This document shows positions 53,619 to 62,959 of a DNA stretch of 64,000 nt, piece by piece. This DNA is from CAVQBJ01 sp963819075 (GTDB lineage: Bacteria; Actinomycetota; Thermoleophilia; Solirubrobacterales; Solirubrobacteraceae). Numbering within the stretch: the first letter of the stretch is position 1; every line of letters begins with the position of its first letter. The position numbers and the translations under genes were made by a program. The stretch spans positions 124,001 to 188,000 of the forward strand of contig CAWFUP010000008.1 of assembly GCA_963819075.1 (NCBI GenBank). Reading direction: 5' to 3'. The notes under the pieces were generated by a model. It ran no database searches, was not told the DNA's origin, and saw only the letters and a list, made by a program, of their open reading frames with translations.

Positions 53619-55001
53619 CTAGCGACGCTGCACGCGCTCCCAGGCCTCGGTGAGTACCGGCCGCAGGATCGCCTCGATCTCGTCGAACTGCTCCTGGCCG
53701 GCGATGAGCGGCGGCGCGAGCTGCACGACGGGGTCGCCGCGATCGTCCGAGCGGCAGATGAGCCCGCGGGCGAACAGCTCGCCGGACAGGTAGCCTCGCA
53801 GGAGATCCTCGGATTCCTCGTGGTCGAACGTCTCCTTCGTGCGCTGGTCCTTGACGAGCTCGATGGCGTGGAAGAAGCCGGCGCCGCGCACGTCGCCGAC
53901 GATCGGGATGTCGCGCAGGCGCTCGAGCATCGCCCGCAGCGCCCCCTCGCGCTCGCGCACGCGCCCGCACAGGTCCTCACGCTCGATCAGGTCGATGTTG
54001 GCCAGCGCGACCGCGGCCGCCACCGGATGGCCCCCGAACGTGAAGCCGTGGGCGAACATCGCATCGCCGTACATGAACGGCTCGGCGACACGGTCGGAAG
54101 CGATCACCGCCCCCATCGGGATGTAGGCCGAGGTCAGCCCCTTTGCCGTGGTGATGATGTCCGGGACATAGCCGAAGCGCTCGGACCCGAACCAGTGCCC
54201 GAGACGTCCCCACGAGCAGATGACCTCGTCGGAGATGAGCAGCACGCCGTGGCGGTCGCAGATCTCGCGCACGCGCTGGAAGTAGCCCTCCTGGGGCACG
54301 AAGCAGCCGCCCGCGTTCTGCACCGGCTCCAAGATCACCGCCGCGACGGTCCCGGCGCCCTCGAACTCGATGCGCTCCTCGATCGCGTCGGCCGCCCACA
54401 ACGGGTCGCGCGTCTCGCTCCAGCGATAGCTGTTCGTGTTCGGGACGTGGCAGCCGCCCGGCACGAGCGGCTCGAACGGCTGGCGCAGGCTGGTCAGCCC
54501 GGTCGCGGTCAGCGCGCCGAGCGTCGTGCCGTGGTAGGCGAGGTCGCGGGCGATGAGCTTCGTGCGCGTCGGCTCTCCGCGCAGCCCGTGATACGCCCGC
54601 GCGAGCTTCCAGGCCGACTCGACCGCCTCCGAGCCGCCGGAGGTGAAGAACACGCGATTCAGACCGGGCGGGGCGAGCTCGGCGACGCGCGTGGCCAGCT
54701 CGATCGCGCGCGGATGCGCGTAGCTCCAGGTGGTGTAGAAGGCGAGCTCACGCGCCTGGGCCTCCGCGGCCTCGGCGAGCTCGGCGCGGCCGTGGCCGAC
54801 GTTCACGCAGTACAGCGCGGACAGGCCGTCGAGGTAGCGCTTGCCGTGCTCGTCATAGACGTAGCAGCCCTCGCCGCGGACGATGATCGGGATCTCGCTG
54901 CCGGGCCCGTAGGAGCTCAGGCGCGTGAAGTGCATCCACAGATGCGCCCGCGCGCGCTCCTGTAGCCCGGCCTGGCTCGCGGCGGACACCTCGGTGGCCA
55001 T
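53619..55001 (-). CDS. Class III aminotransferase, putrescine/beta-alanine:pyruvate type
   Basis: 460 residues from the ATG at 55001, behind GAGAGGAA. Class III motifs: GEGCYVYDEHGKRYLDGLSA, NRVFFTSGGSEAVESAWKLA, VILEPVQNAGGCFVPQEGYF, LLISDEVICSWGRLG and the PLP lysine in IITTAKGLTSAYIPMGAVIA, then HGFTFGGHPVAAAVALANID. The family uses pyruvate as acceptor for omega-amines such as putrescine or beta-alanine. First gene of the minus-strand operon; ald follows after 66 bp. Context favours putrescine as donor, by inference. Confidence 0.88.
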   Translation of the reverse strand: MATEVSAASQAGLQERARAHLWMHFTRLSSYGPGSEIPIIVRGEGCYVYDEHGKRYLDGLSALYCVNVGHGRAELAEAAEAQARELAFYTTWSYAHPRAIELATRVAELAPPGLNRVFFTSGGSEAVESAWKLARAYHGLRGEPTRTKLIARDLAYHGTTLGALTATGLTSLRQPFEPLVPGGCHVPNTNSYRWSETRDPLWAADAIEERIEFEGAGTVAAVILEPVQNAGGCFVPQEGYFQRVREICDRHGVLLISDEVICSWGRLGHWFGSERFGYVPDIITTAKGLTSAYIPMGAVIASDRVAEPFMYGDAMFAHGFTFGGHPVAAAVALANIDLIEREDLCGRVREREGALRAMLERLRDIPIVGDVRGAGFFHAIELVKDQRTKETFDHEESEDLLRGYLSGELFARGLICRSDDRGDPVVQLAPPLIAGQEQFDEIEAILRPVLTEAWERVQRR

Positions 55002-55146
55002 GTCGTTCCTCTCTCGTTGCCTGCGTCGCCGAGCGCGAGCGCCCGGCGCCTGCGCCAACGCTACTCCCCGCTCGCCGACGACGGCAAGCCGCAGATCGAC
55101 CAGCGTGCCCCGGTGTGAGTGGACACGCTGTACTAGCCTGCGGCGG

Positions 55147-56981
<1,835 letters not shown>

Positions 56982-56985
<4 letters not shown>

Positions 56986-57287
56986 CCTATCAGCTGCGCA
57001 CGTATGTCCTCGTGCCGGAGACCGCCGACGAGTTCGCGCGCCTGTGGGAGCGCGACCTCGTTGGGCTGCGTACGGCCAGCGGCTTCTCGGTCGTCGGCGC
57101 CTGGCGCGCGCCGGAGCGCCATGAGTTCACCTGGCTCGTGCGCTGGGACGGACCGGGGAGCTTCGCCGACGGCGAACGCGTCTATTACGAGGCGCGTGAC
57201 CGCGCCGCGCTGCAGTGGGACCCGAAGGACTACATTGCCTCGATGGACCTGCGCATGATCGAGGCGATCGCGGGCCACGCCCCGTAA
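56982..57287 (+). CDS. NIPSNAP-family protein
   Basis: 101 residues, overlapping the typA stop (ATGA). It has the small ferredoxin-like NIPSNAP pattern: YQLRTYVLVPETADEFARLW, FSVVGAWRAPERHEFTWLVR, then a strand-helix end VYYEARDRAALQWDPKDYIA. Family members bind or modify small ligands; role unknown. Coupled to typA translation. Confidence 0.75.
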
Positions 57288-57317
57288 CGCCCCGCCTCCA
57301 GCGCGGACTGTGGTGCA

Positions 57318-57340
57318 GGCGGACGCGGGATGCGTCCGCC
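57318..57340 (+). terminator. Hairpin terminator after typA-NIPSNAP
   Basis: GGCGGACGC/GCGTCCGCC, a perfect 9-bp stem with loop GGGAT, 31 bases after the stop codon. Confidence 0.6.
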
Positions 57341-57373
57341 GTCATCTTCGATCGACGCTCATCAGGAGGCTGA

Positions 57374-58027
57374 ATGCTCTTCTTTGGTCACAAGACCGAC
57401 ATGGTGGCGCCCGACAAGGCGCTCGCCGGTCGCCCCGAGCCGATCGCCGTGCCCGAGCGCCACTTCGTGCTCGGCCACCCCTTGCAGCCGCCGTTTCCGT
57501 ATGGCGTCGAGCAGCTCGTCGTCGGCATGGGTTGCTTCTGGGGGGCCGAGCGGGCGTTCTGGCAGTCGCCCGGGGTCTACACGACCGCCGTCGGCTATGC
57601 CGGCGGCTACACCCCCAACCCCACCTACGACGAGGTCTGCTCCGGGCGGACCGGCCATTCCGAGGTCGTGCTCGTCGCCTTCGACACGCAGCTGACCTCG
57701 CTGCCGGACATCCTGCGCGTCTTCTGGGAGGGCCACGACCCGACGCAGGGCATGCGCCAGGGTAACGACGTCGGCACCCAGTACCGCTCGGTCATCCTCT
57801 ACGCCGACGAGGAGCAGCGCGCAGCGGCGGAGGCGAGCCGCGACGCCTACCAGCAGGAGCTCACGCGCGCTGGGCACGGTGCGGTCACGACCGAGATCAA
57901 CCCCCTGCACGCCTTCTACTACGCCGAGGACTACCACCAGCAGTACCTGGCCAAGAACCCCGGCGGGTATTGCGGCCTCGGTGGCACCGGCGTCAGCTGC
58001 CCGATCGGCCTGTCGACCCAGGGCTGA
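57374..58027 (+). CDS. msrA: Peptide-methionine (S)-S-oxide reductase MsrA
   Basis: 217 residues; AGGAGG lies just before the ATG. The catalytic motif GCFWGAERAFW (C54) is followed by VGYAGGYTPNPTYDEVCSG, GHSEVVLVAFD and EGHDPTQGMRQGNDVGTQYR. The C-terminal NPGGYCGLGGTGVSCP supplies resolving cysteines. It repairs oxidised methionine with thioredoxin. The stereo-complementary msrB is 4 kb away on the other strand. Confidence 0.95.
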   Translation: MLFFGHKTDMVAPDKALAGRPEPIAVPERHFVLGHPLQPPFPYGVEQLVVGMGCFWGAERAFWQSPGVYTTAVGYAGGYTPNPTYDEVCSGRTGHSEVVLVAFDTQLTSLPDILRVFWEGHDPTQGMRQGNDVGTQYRSVILYADEEQRAAAEASRDAYQQELTRAGHGAVTTEINPLHAFYYAEDYHQQYLAKNPGGYCGLGGTGVSCPIGLSTQG

Positions 58028-58038
58028 GGCACGCCCGC

Positions 58039-58075
58039 GAGGACCGCTCGGCCACCCCCCGGCCGGGCGGTCCTC
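58039..58075 (+). terminator. Hairpin terminator after msrA
   Basis: GAGGACCGC and GGCC pair with GGCC and GCGGTCCTC around ACCCCCC, followed by CCTTCTTCG. Confidence 0.75.
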
Positions 58076-58436
58076 CCTTCTTCGTCGCGGCTCCGCGCGT
58101 TGCGTTGCCGGGTGTGCTCCCGCGGCCCCGCCACGCGAGCGCACCAGCTCATGTCCGCCTCCGGCGGCCGCTGCGCGGGATGCGGCGTCAGCGCGGCCGT
58201 CGGAGCCCTATTTCGTTCGCCCCCCGCGGGGGGCTGGCGTTCGGGGCGTGGTGTGTTCCCGTGGGCCCTCTGTAGGGGCCTAATCGAGCACACCTCCGCC
58301 CGAGGCTGGCGTTCGGGGCGTGGTGTGTTCCCGTGGGCCCGCTGTAGGGGCCTAATCGAGCACACCGGGTCATGGCCGGATCCGGCGGCCGCCCCGACGA
58401 GCCGAAATGGCGCCTCGGCGCGGGCCCACCAAACAT
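58076..58436. other. Intergenic interval with palindromic repeats, no gene
   Basis: About 360 bp between msrA and the stress protein gene. It contains a degenerate repeat unit near 58111-58149 (GGGTGTGCTC ... GAGCGCACC) and the two full units described separately; the rest shows no coding signal. Confidence 0.6.
58232..58366 (-). repeat. Two inverted-orientation units of the 72-bp palindromic repeat family
   Basis: Units begin at 58232 and 58304, a 72-bp period. Read on the minus strand each runs GGTGTGCTCGATT to ACGGGAACACACC and then a CGAACGCCAGCC-like linker, matching the array at 42581-43112. The loop differs but still forms an inner GGCCC/GGGCC stem. Confidence 0.8.
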
Positions 58437-58466
58437 CGACCGCCCGGCCTGTGGGCCGGGCGGTCG
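58437..58466 (-). terminator. Hairpin terminator after the stress protein gene
   Basis: CGACCGCCCGGCC with its perfect 13-bp complement and loop TGTG, 46 bases beyond the stop codon. Confidence 0.8.
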
Positions 58467-58511
58467 GTTACGGCGAACGTGTGACAGCCGAAGCCGGGCG
58501 CGCGAGTGCTC

Positions 58512-59234
58512 CTACGCCTCGTGGTCGGCCGTCTCGGCGTCGTCGACGCGCTCGGCGCCGAGCTCGACGCTGAAGACGACGCCGCGCGGGAGGACGAGCA
58601 CGGCCGACGTGGCCGTCTCGACGACGTACTCGGCCGCGGAGCTCAGCCCGACCCGTCCCGCCGGCGTGCCCGGACGGGAGCCGAGCACGAGCAGGTTGAC
58701 CCCGGGCTGCGACGGCAGCGCGAGCGGCGTATCGGTGTGCGCCGCGATGCCCTCGGCCGTGCGACGCGCGGCCGGGTCGACCTCGCCACCGGCCAGCGCG
58801 ACGGGCGCGAGGGTCGCGTCGACCCGATCACGCAGGCGCGCGGGAGCGATCGCCACCGCAACGGGGCCGCCGGCGATCAGGCGCGCGGCCGAGCGGCCGG
58901 GCTGCACGTGGCCAGGGGTGGTGTGCGCGTCCGAGCCGAAGACGACGAGATCGGCCTCCTCGCCCTCGGCTAGCGCACGCAGGCCCTCGCCGGTCGAGCC
59001 GGCGAGCACGACGTGGCGGCCGACCTCGGGATGGCCGAGCCACTCGGCGCCGCGCTCGAGGATCGCCTCGGCCTCGGCGTTGACGTCCGCCTCGCGGCGG
59101 GGATCGAGCTCCTGACTGTGACGGACGTAGGCGAGCGACACCTGCGCGCCCGCATCACCGAAGATACGACCGAGCGCCAGCGCGTCGTGATCGTTCTCGG
59201 TTCCGTCGTAAGAGATGATGACCTTGTTCTGCAT
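58512..59234 (-). CDS. Universal stress protein, two-domain
   Basis: 240 residues from the ATG at 59234; AAAGGA is eight bases upstream. The opening VIISYDGTENDHDALALGRI, the end of the first domain LVVFGSDAHTTPGHVQPGRS with RLIAGGPVAVAIAPA, and a second half ending in YVVETATSAVLVLPRG match the paralog at 26444-27112 point for point. An acidic tail (ERVDDAETADHEA) is unique to this copy. Divergent from a LysR gene that may regulate it. Confidence 0.82.
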   Translation of the reverse strand: MQNKVIISYDGTENDHDALALGRIFGDAGAQVSLAYVRHSQELDPRREADVNAEAEAILERGAEWLGHPEVGRHVVLAGSTGEGLRALAEGEEADLVVFGSDAHTTPGHVQPGRSAARLIAGGPVAVAIAPARLRDRVDATLAPVALAGGEVDPAARRTAEGIAAHTDTPLALPSQPGVNLLVLGSRPGTPAGRVGLSSAAEYVVETATSAVLVLPRGVVFSVELGAERVDDAETADHEA

Positions 59235-59368
59235 GGGTTTTCCTTTCGGACACGGCTTGTCGGGGAGCCGCGGTGACTCGCGGGCTGATCGTGCGGGTTT
59301 CAAGCTCTTTATCGACAGATCGTAGGCTAGCTTTGCCATCAGACGGGATAATCCTTCTAACGTCTAGT

Positions 59369-59383
59369 ATTAGTACTCCTAAT
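59369..59383. promoter_or_regulatory. LysR-type dyad overlapping the lysR start
   Basis: ATTAG, five bases, CTAAT, whose right arm contains the start of the ATG at 59382. A bound LysR dimer could block its own translation start region or promoter. Confidence 0.4.
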
Positions 59384-60317
59384 GCTTAACGTCAATCGCC
59401 TTCGCGTCCTCATCGAGGTCGCCAACCGCGGCTCCTTCTCGGCCGCCGCCGACGCGCTCTCCTACACGCAGTCGGCCGTCTCGCAGCAGATCGCGGCGCT
59501 CGAGGCCGAGACCGGCGTGAACCTCATCGAGCGCCTTCCGCGGGGTGTGCGCCTCACCCCCGCCGGGCGGGTGCTGCTCGAGCACGCCGAGGGCATCGTC
59601 GCGCGGCTGCATGCCGCCGAGGCCGAGCTCGCGGCGATCGCCGGGCTCCGCGGCGGCGAGCTGCGGATCGCGTCGTTCCCGACCGCGGGCGCGACGCTCA
59701 TGCCCCTGGCCATCGCCATCTTCCGTGCCCAGCATCCGGAGGTGTCGATCTCGCTCGCCGAGGGCGAGCCCGAGGAGATCGGCCCCCGCCTGTCGGCCGG
59801 CGAGTTCGACCTCGCACTGCTGTTCGAATTCGACGGCACGAGCGAGACGCTCGGGCCCGACTTCACCCGCGAGCCGCTGCTCGAGGATCCCATGTTCCTC
59901 GCGCTCCCGGCCGACCACCCGCTCGCCGAGCGCCGCACGCTGCGCCTGGAGAACCTGCGCGCCGAGGCCTGGATTCAGACGTCCTCGACGAGCTCGTGCG
60001 CCCGCCACGTCGTGCGCTCCTGCCACGCGGCCGGCTTCGAGCCGCTCGTGTCGTTCGAGAGCGACGACTACGCCACCGTGCAGGGTCTCGTCGCCGCGGG
60101 GGTCGGCGTCGCGCTCATCCCCGAGCTGGCGCTCTCCGGGGGACGCGACGACATCGCGATCCGCGCACTGTCGCCACACAGCCCCGTGCGGCGAGTGATC
60201 GCGGCCACGCCGGCCGGCACCCGCCTCACCCCTGCCGCCGCGGCCATGCGCCAGATCCTCATCGACGTGGCGGCGCGCTACGTCGGAATGAACATCCGCG
60301 GGCCGTCGCCGAGCTGA
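59382..60317 (+). CDS. LysR-family transcriptional regulator
   Basis: 311 residues. The N-terminal winged helix is typical: RLRVLIEVANRGSFSAAADA, LSYTQSAVSQQIAALEAETG and RLPRGVRLTPAGRVLLEHAE. The effector domain (residues about 90-300) has two periplasmic-binding-like lobes beginning GGELRIASFPTAGATLMPLA. Divergent from the universal stress protein, so that gene and itself are likely targets. The ligand is unknown. Confidence 0.9.
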   Translation: MLNVNRLRVLIEVANRGSFSAAADALSYTQSAVSQQIAALEAETGVNLIERLPRGVRLTPAGRVLLEHAEGIVARLHAAEAELAAIAGLRGGELRIASFPTAGATLMPLAIAIFRAQHPEVSISLAEGEPEEIGPRLSAGEFDLALLFEFDGTSETLGPDFTREPLLEDPMFLALPADHPLAERRTLRLENLRAEAWIQTSSTSSCARHVVRSCHAAGFEPLVSFESDDYATVQGLVAAGVGVALIPELALSGGRDDIAIRALSPHSPVRRVIAATPAGTRLTPAAAAMRQILIDVAARYVGMNIRGPSPS

Positions 60318-60417
60318 GCGTCGGGGCGGGTGGTCGGGGGCGCACGCGGCGCGACCCCCGGCCGGAGCCGGAGGTCGCGCGCGTCGTACTGCCGATTGAC
60401 TGGTTGCTGACGTGCGG

Positions 60418-61839
60418 CTAGGCGCCGCTGACCGCCGGCTGGGCCGGGGTCGGCTTCCAGTCGGGCGTGTGCGGACCACCGAGCGTCGGCACGTCCGACG
60501 GGTACACCTCGTTGCCGTGGATGGCGTGATCGCCCTCTTCGAGCTCCTCCGGCGTGAGGCGCAACGGGAGGAAGATCCCGACGAGCTTCAGCAGGATGAA
60601 CGTCACCACGCCACTGAAGAGGATCACCCAGAGGCCGGCCTCGAGCTGCCAGCGGAACAGCGTCCAGCTGCCGCCGTGGAACACGCTCTTGGCCGGCGAG
60701 ATACTCGTCGTATTGCCGACCCCGATGTACTCGATCATCTTCGGGTTCGCGAACAGACCGACTAACAGGCCTCCGCAGAAGCCGGCTATGCCGTGGGTGT
60801 AGATCACCCCCAGCGTGTCGTCGACGTGGCGGAAGATCGGCCCCCGGCTGAGGAAGCGGATCGACATCCACACGATCGTCGAGGCGATCACGCCGATGAG
60901 CACCGCGCCCCAACCGTCCACGAAGCCGGCCGCCGGGGTGATACCCACCAGCCCTGTGATCATGCCGTTGACGCTGCCGAGCAGCGAGGGCTTGTCGCGG
61001 AAGATGTAGTCCCACGCGATCCACACGAGCACGGCCACGGCCGTGCAGACGTTCGTGTTGAGCACGGCGTCGGAGGCGTTCACGCCGGCGTAGTAGGGGT
61101 CACCGCCGTTGAAGCCGTTCCAGCCGAGCCACAGCAGACCGGCTCCGGTCATGACCATCAACAGGTTGTTCGGGGCGTCGATCTCTCTGTCTCGTTGCAA
61201 GCGTGGTCCGATGACCGCCGCCGCCACGAATCCGGAGATGCCGGCCGAGAGATGGATGACGTAGCCGCCCGAGTAGTCGAGCGAACCGTGGGCCGCCCAG
61301 TAGCCGCCGCCCCAGAGCAGGAAGGCGTTGACCGTGTACACGCACGTGATCCACAGGAGCACGAACGGGATCCACGCCTTGAAGCTGACGCGACCGAGGA
61401 TCGACCCGAGCATCAGCAGCGGGGTGATCGCGGCGAACACGAACTGGAAGTACGCCAGGGCCGGCGTCGCGAAGTGGAAGGGTGGACCGACGGCGATCGA
61501 CGGGATCACCGCCTGGGCCTGCTCCTGTCCGGCCGAAAGGATCGCCCCCGGCGTGCCGAGCGCGGCGCCGAGGAAGCTGTGCGCGCCGAACAAGCCGGAT
61601 CCGGACCCGATCCCGGTGCCGAAGCCCATCTTGAACGCCCACCCCACCCACGCGACCATCACGAGGCAGAAGCCGACGAAGGTGAGCATCATGCTGTTGA
61701 CCGACCAGCGCTTCTGCATCGCCCCGCCGTACAGGACCGCCAGGCCGGGAACGCTCATGAGCCCGACCAGCGTGGCAGCCGTGAGCTGCCACGCGTTGTC
61801 CCCCGGGTTCAGCCACGAGGGGTATGCAAGCCAAGTCAA
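60418..61839 (-). CDS. amt: Ammonium transporter Amt
   Basis: 473 residues from a TTG at 61839, seven bases after GGAGG; the frame is open further up but without a site. Eleven transmembrane segments match Amt. Conduction residues are present: the first pore His in DYSGGYVIHLSAGISG and the second in TLGVIYTHGIAGFCGGLLVG. WLGWNGFNGGDPYYAG and AWDYIFRDKPSLLGSVNG are family signatures. No glnK is adjacent, unlike many amt loci. It would import ammonium, including any released by the polyamine operon. Confidence 0.95.
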   Translation of the reverse strand: MTWLAYPSWLNPGDNAWQLTAATLVGLMSVPGLAVLYGGAMQKRWSVNSMMLTFVGFCLVMVAWVGWAFKMGFGTGIGSGSGLFGAHSFLGAALGTPGAILSAGQEQAQAVIPSIAVGPPFHFATPALAYFQFVFAAITPLLMLGSILGRVSFKAWIPFVLLWITCVYTVNAFLLWGGGYWAAHGSLDYSGGYVIHLSAGISGFVAAAVIGPRLQRDREIDAPNNLLMVMTGAGLLWLGWNGFNGGDPYYAGVNASDAVLNTNVCTAVAVLVWIAWDYIFRDKPSLLGSVNGMITGLVGITPAAGFVDGWGAVLIGVIASTIVWMSIRFLSRGPIFRHVDDTLGVIYTHGIAGFCGGLLVGLFANPKMIEYIGVGNTTSISPAKSVFHGGSWTLFRWQLEAGLWVILFSGVVTFILLKLVGIFLPLRLTPEELEEGDHAIHGNEVYPSDVPTLGGPHTPDWKPTPAQPAVSGA

Positions 61840-62122
61840 CGAATAGCCTCCGTTCCTACGAGTCGATCTGGTGGCATACCGCCATCTGCGCACGGCAGCG
61901 CACGGCGCCATTTCGGATGGGCCCATGAAACAGGCGGCAGGACACGGTCGCTAGGGACAGGGTGTCCAACACTTGGCCCACGCCTTTCGACACCTGGCTA
62001 GGCGACTTGGACAATCTGTCGGAAGGGCTTTGCCGCAGGCGGCACGACGGCGGCCCGCGCACGTAGCCGCCGCGGACACGGCGGCTACGGCTGCGACTCG
62101 GGCGCTGCGCGAGCGGCGCCGA
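61840..62122. other. Intergenic interval between amt and msrB
   Basis: About 280 bp; holds the amt ribosome-binding site and a potentially structured stretch (GTCCAA at 61965 with TTGGAC near 62006, CGCCT/AGGCG inside). No gene or known RNA family recognised; I could not find a GlnR box. Confidence 0.4.
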
Positions 62123-62530
62123 CTACTTCTCGGTCGCCGGCGCGAAGGCGAGCGCGCCCGAGTTGATGCAGTAGCGCTGGCCGGTGGGGCCGGGGCCGTC
62201 GTCGAAGACGTGGCCGAGATGACCGCCGCAGGCGCGGCACACCACCTCGGTGCGACGCATGAAGAGGCTGTTGTCGGAGCGCAGCTCGACGGCCTCGGCG
62301 ATCGCGGGCTCGGTGAAGCTCGGCCAGCCGGTGCCGGACTCGAACTTCGCGCCGGAGCTGAAGAGCACCGCACCGCAGCCGGCGCACCGGTAGTCGCCGG
62401 AGTTCTTGTTGTAGACATAGTCGCCGGTGAACGGCGGCTCGGTGCCGGCGCGGCGCAGGATGTCGTACTGCGCTGGCGTCAGCTGCCGCCTCCACTCCTG
62501 CTCCGTCTTGATCACCTTCGTGTCGCTCAT
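62123..62530 (-). CDS. msrB: Peptide-methionine (R)-S-oxide reductase MsrB
   Basis: 135 residues; AGAGGAG lies before the ATG. The zinc site uses CAGCG and CRACGG, and the catalytic Cys is in GQRYCINSGALAFAP. GTGWPSFTEP and GGHLGHVFDDGP are invariant family motifs. It reduces the R epimer of methionine sulfoxide, complementing msrA. Confidence 0.95.
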   Translation of the reverse strand: MSDTKVIKTEQEWRRQLTPAQYDILRRAGTEPPFTGDYVYNKNSGDYRCAGCGAVLFSSGAKFESGTGWPSFTEPAIAEAVELRSDNSLFMRRTEVVCRACGGHLGHVFDDGPGPTGQRYCINSGALAFAPATEK

Positions 62531-62608
62531 GTGACTCCTCTCTGTGCGCCGTATGCCCATTATTGTCTCGCTCGCCGCGCGTTCGTAACACCGTCTACTC
62601 TGTCCGCC

Positions 62609-62821
62609 ATGCCGCAGCCGGTCCGCACGCCGAACATCGCCCCGGACTGCATCAGCCGCCCGCGCCGCTCGCCGGACGGCTTCGAGGAGCTCTGCCACCT
62701 CGTGGCGCCGGAGGTGCCGGACCTCTCGCTCTGTGGCCGCGACGTCAGCGGCTACCCGTGGAACCCGCCCTGGCCGCTGTGCGAGGCCTGCGTCGCGGTG
62801 GCCCACGGGCAGATGAACTGA
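62609..62821 (+). CDS. Small DUF3039-like zinc protein
   Basis: 70 residues. HLVAPEVPDLSLCGRDVSGY, then PLCEACVAVAHGQ, places a His and three Cys in the arrangement of the actinobacterial DUF3039 proteins, probably binding zinc. Divergent from msrB with about 78 bp between. Function unknown. Confidence 0.6.
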   Translation: MPQPVRTPNIAPDCISRPRRSPDGFEELCHLVAPEVPDLSLCGRDVSGYPWNPPWPLCEACVAVAHGQMN

Positions 62822-62923
62822 CGCGCCGTCGGGCGGGCGCGCCGCCCGGCGGGGCCGGCACAGGGCGCGACGGCGCGTGCGCCCCTTCCTTCCGTCGCCG
62901 GCGGGCGAGCTGCTACCCTAAAC

Positions 62924-62938
62924 TGACGTTTACGTAAA
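62924..62938. promoter_or_regulatory. TetR-like palindrome before the MFS gene
   Basis: TGACGTTTACGTAAA contains the perfect palindrome TTTACGTAAA (62929-62938), 22 bases before the start codon. This resembles TetR-family operators; the regulator may be beyond the window. Confidence 0.45.
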
Positions 62939-62959
62939 GTTCCCGCTGGAGAGCGCGCC

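Noticed and set aside
61840..62010. GlnR box upstream of the ammonium transporter
   Set aside because: I found GAAAC but not the flanking GTnAC elements at the required spacing.
61856..62062. 68-codon minus-strand open frame upstream of amt
   Set aside because: No ribosome-binding site, random-looking composition, overlaps the amt leader.
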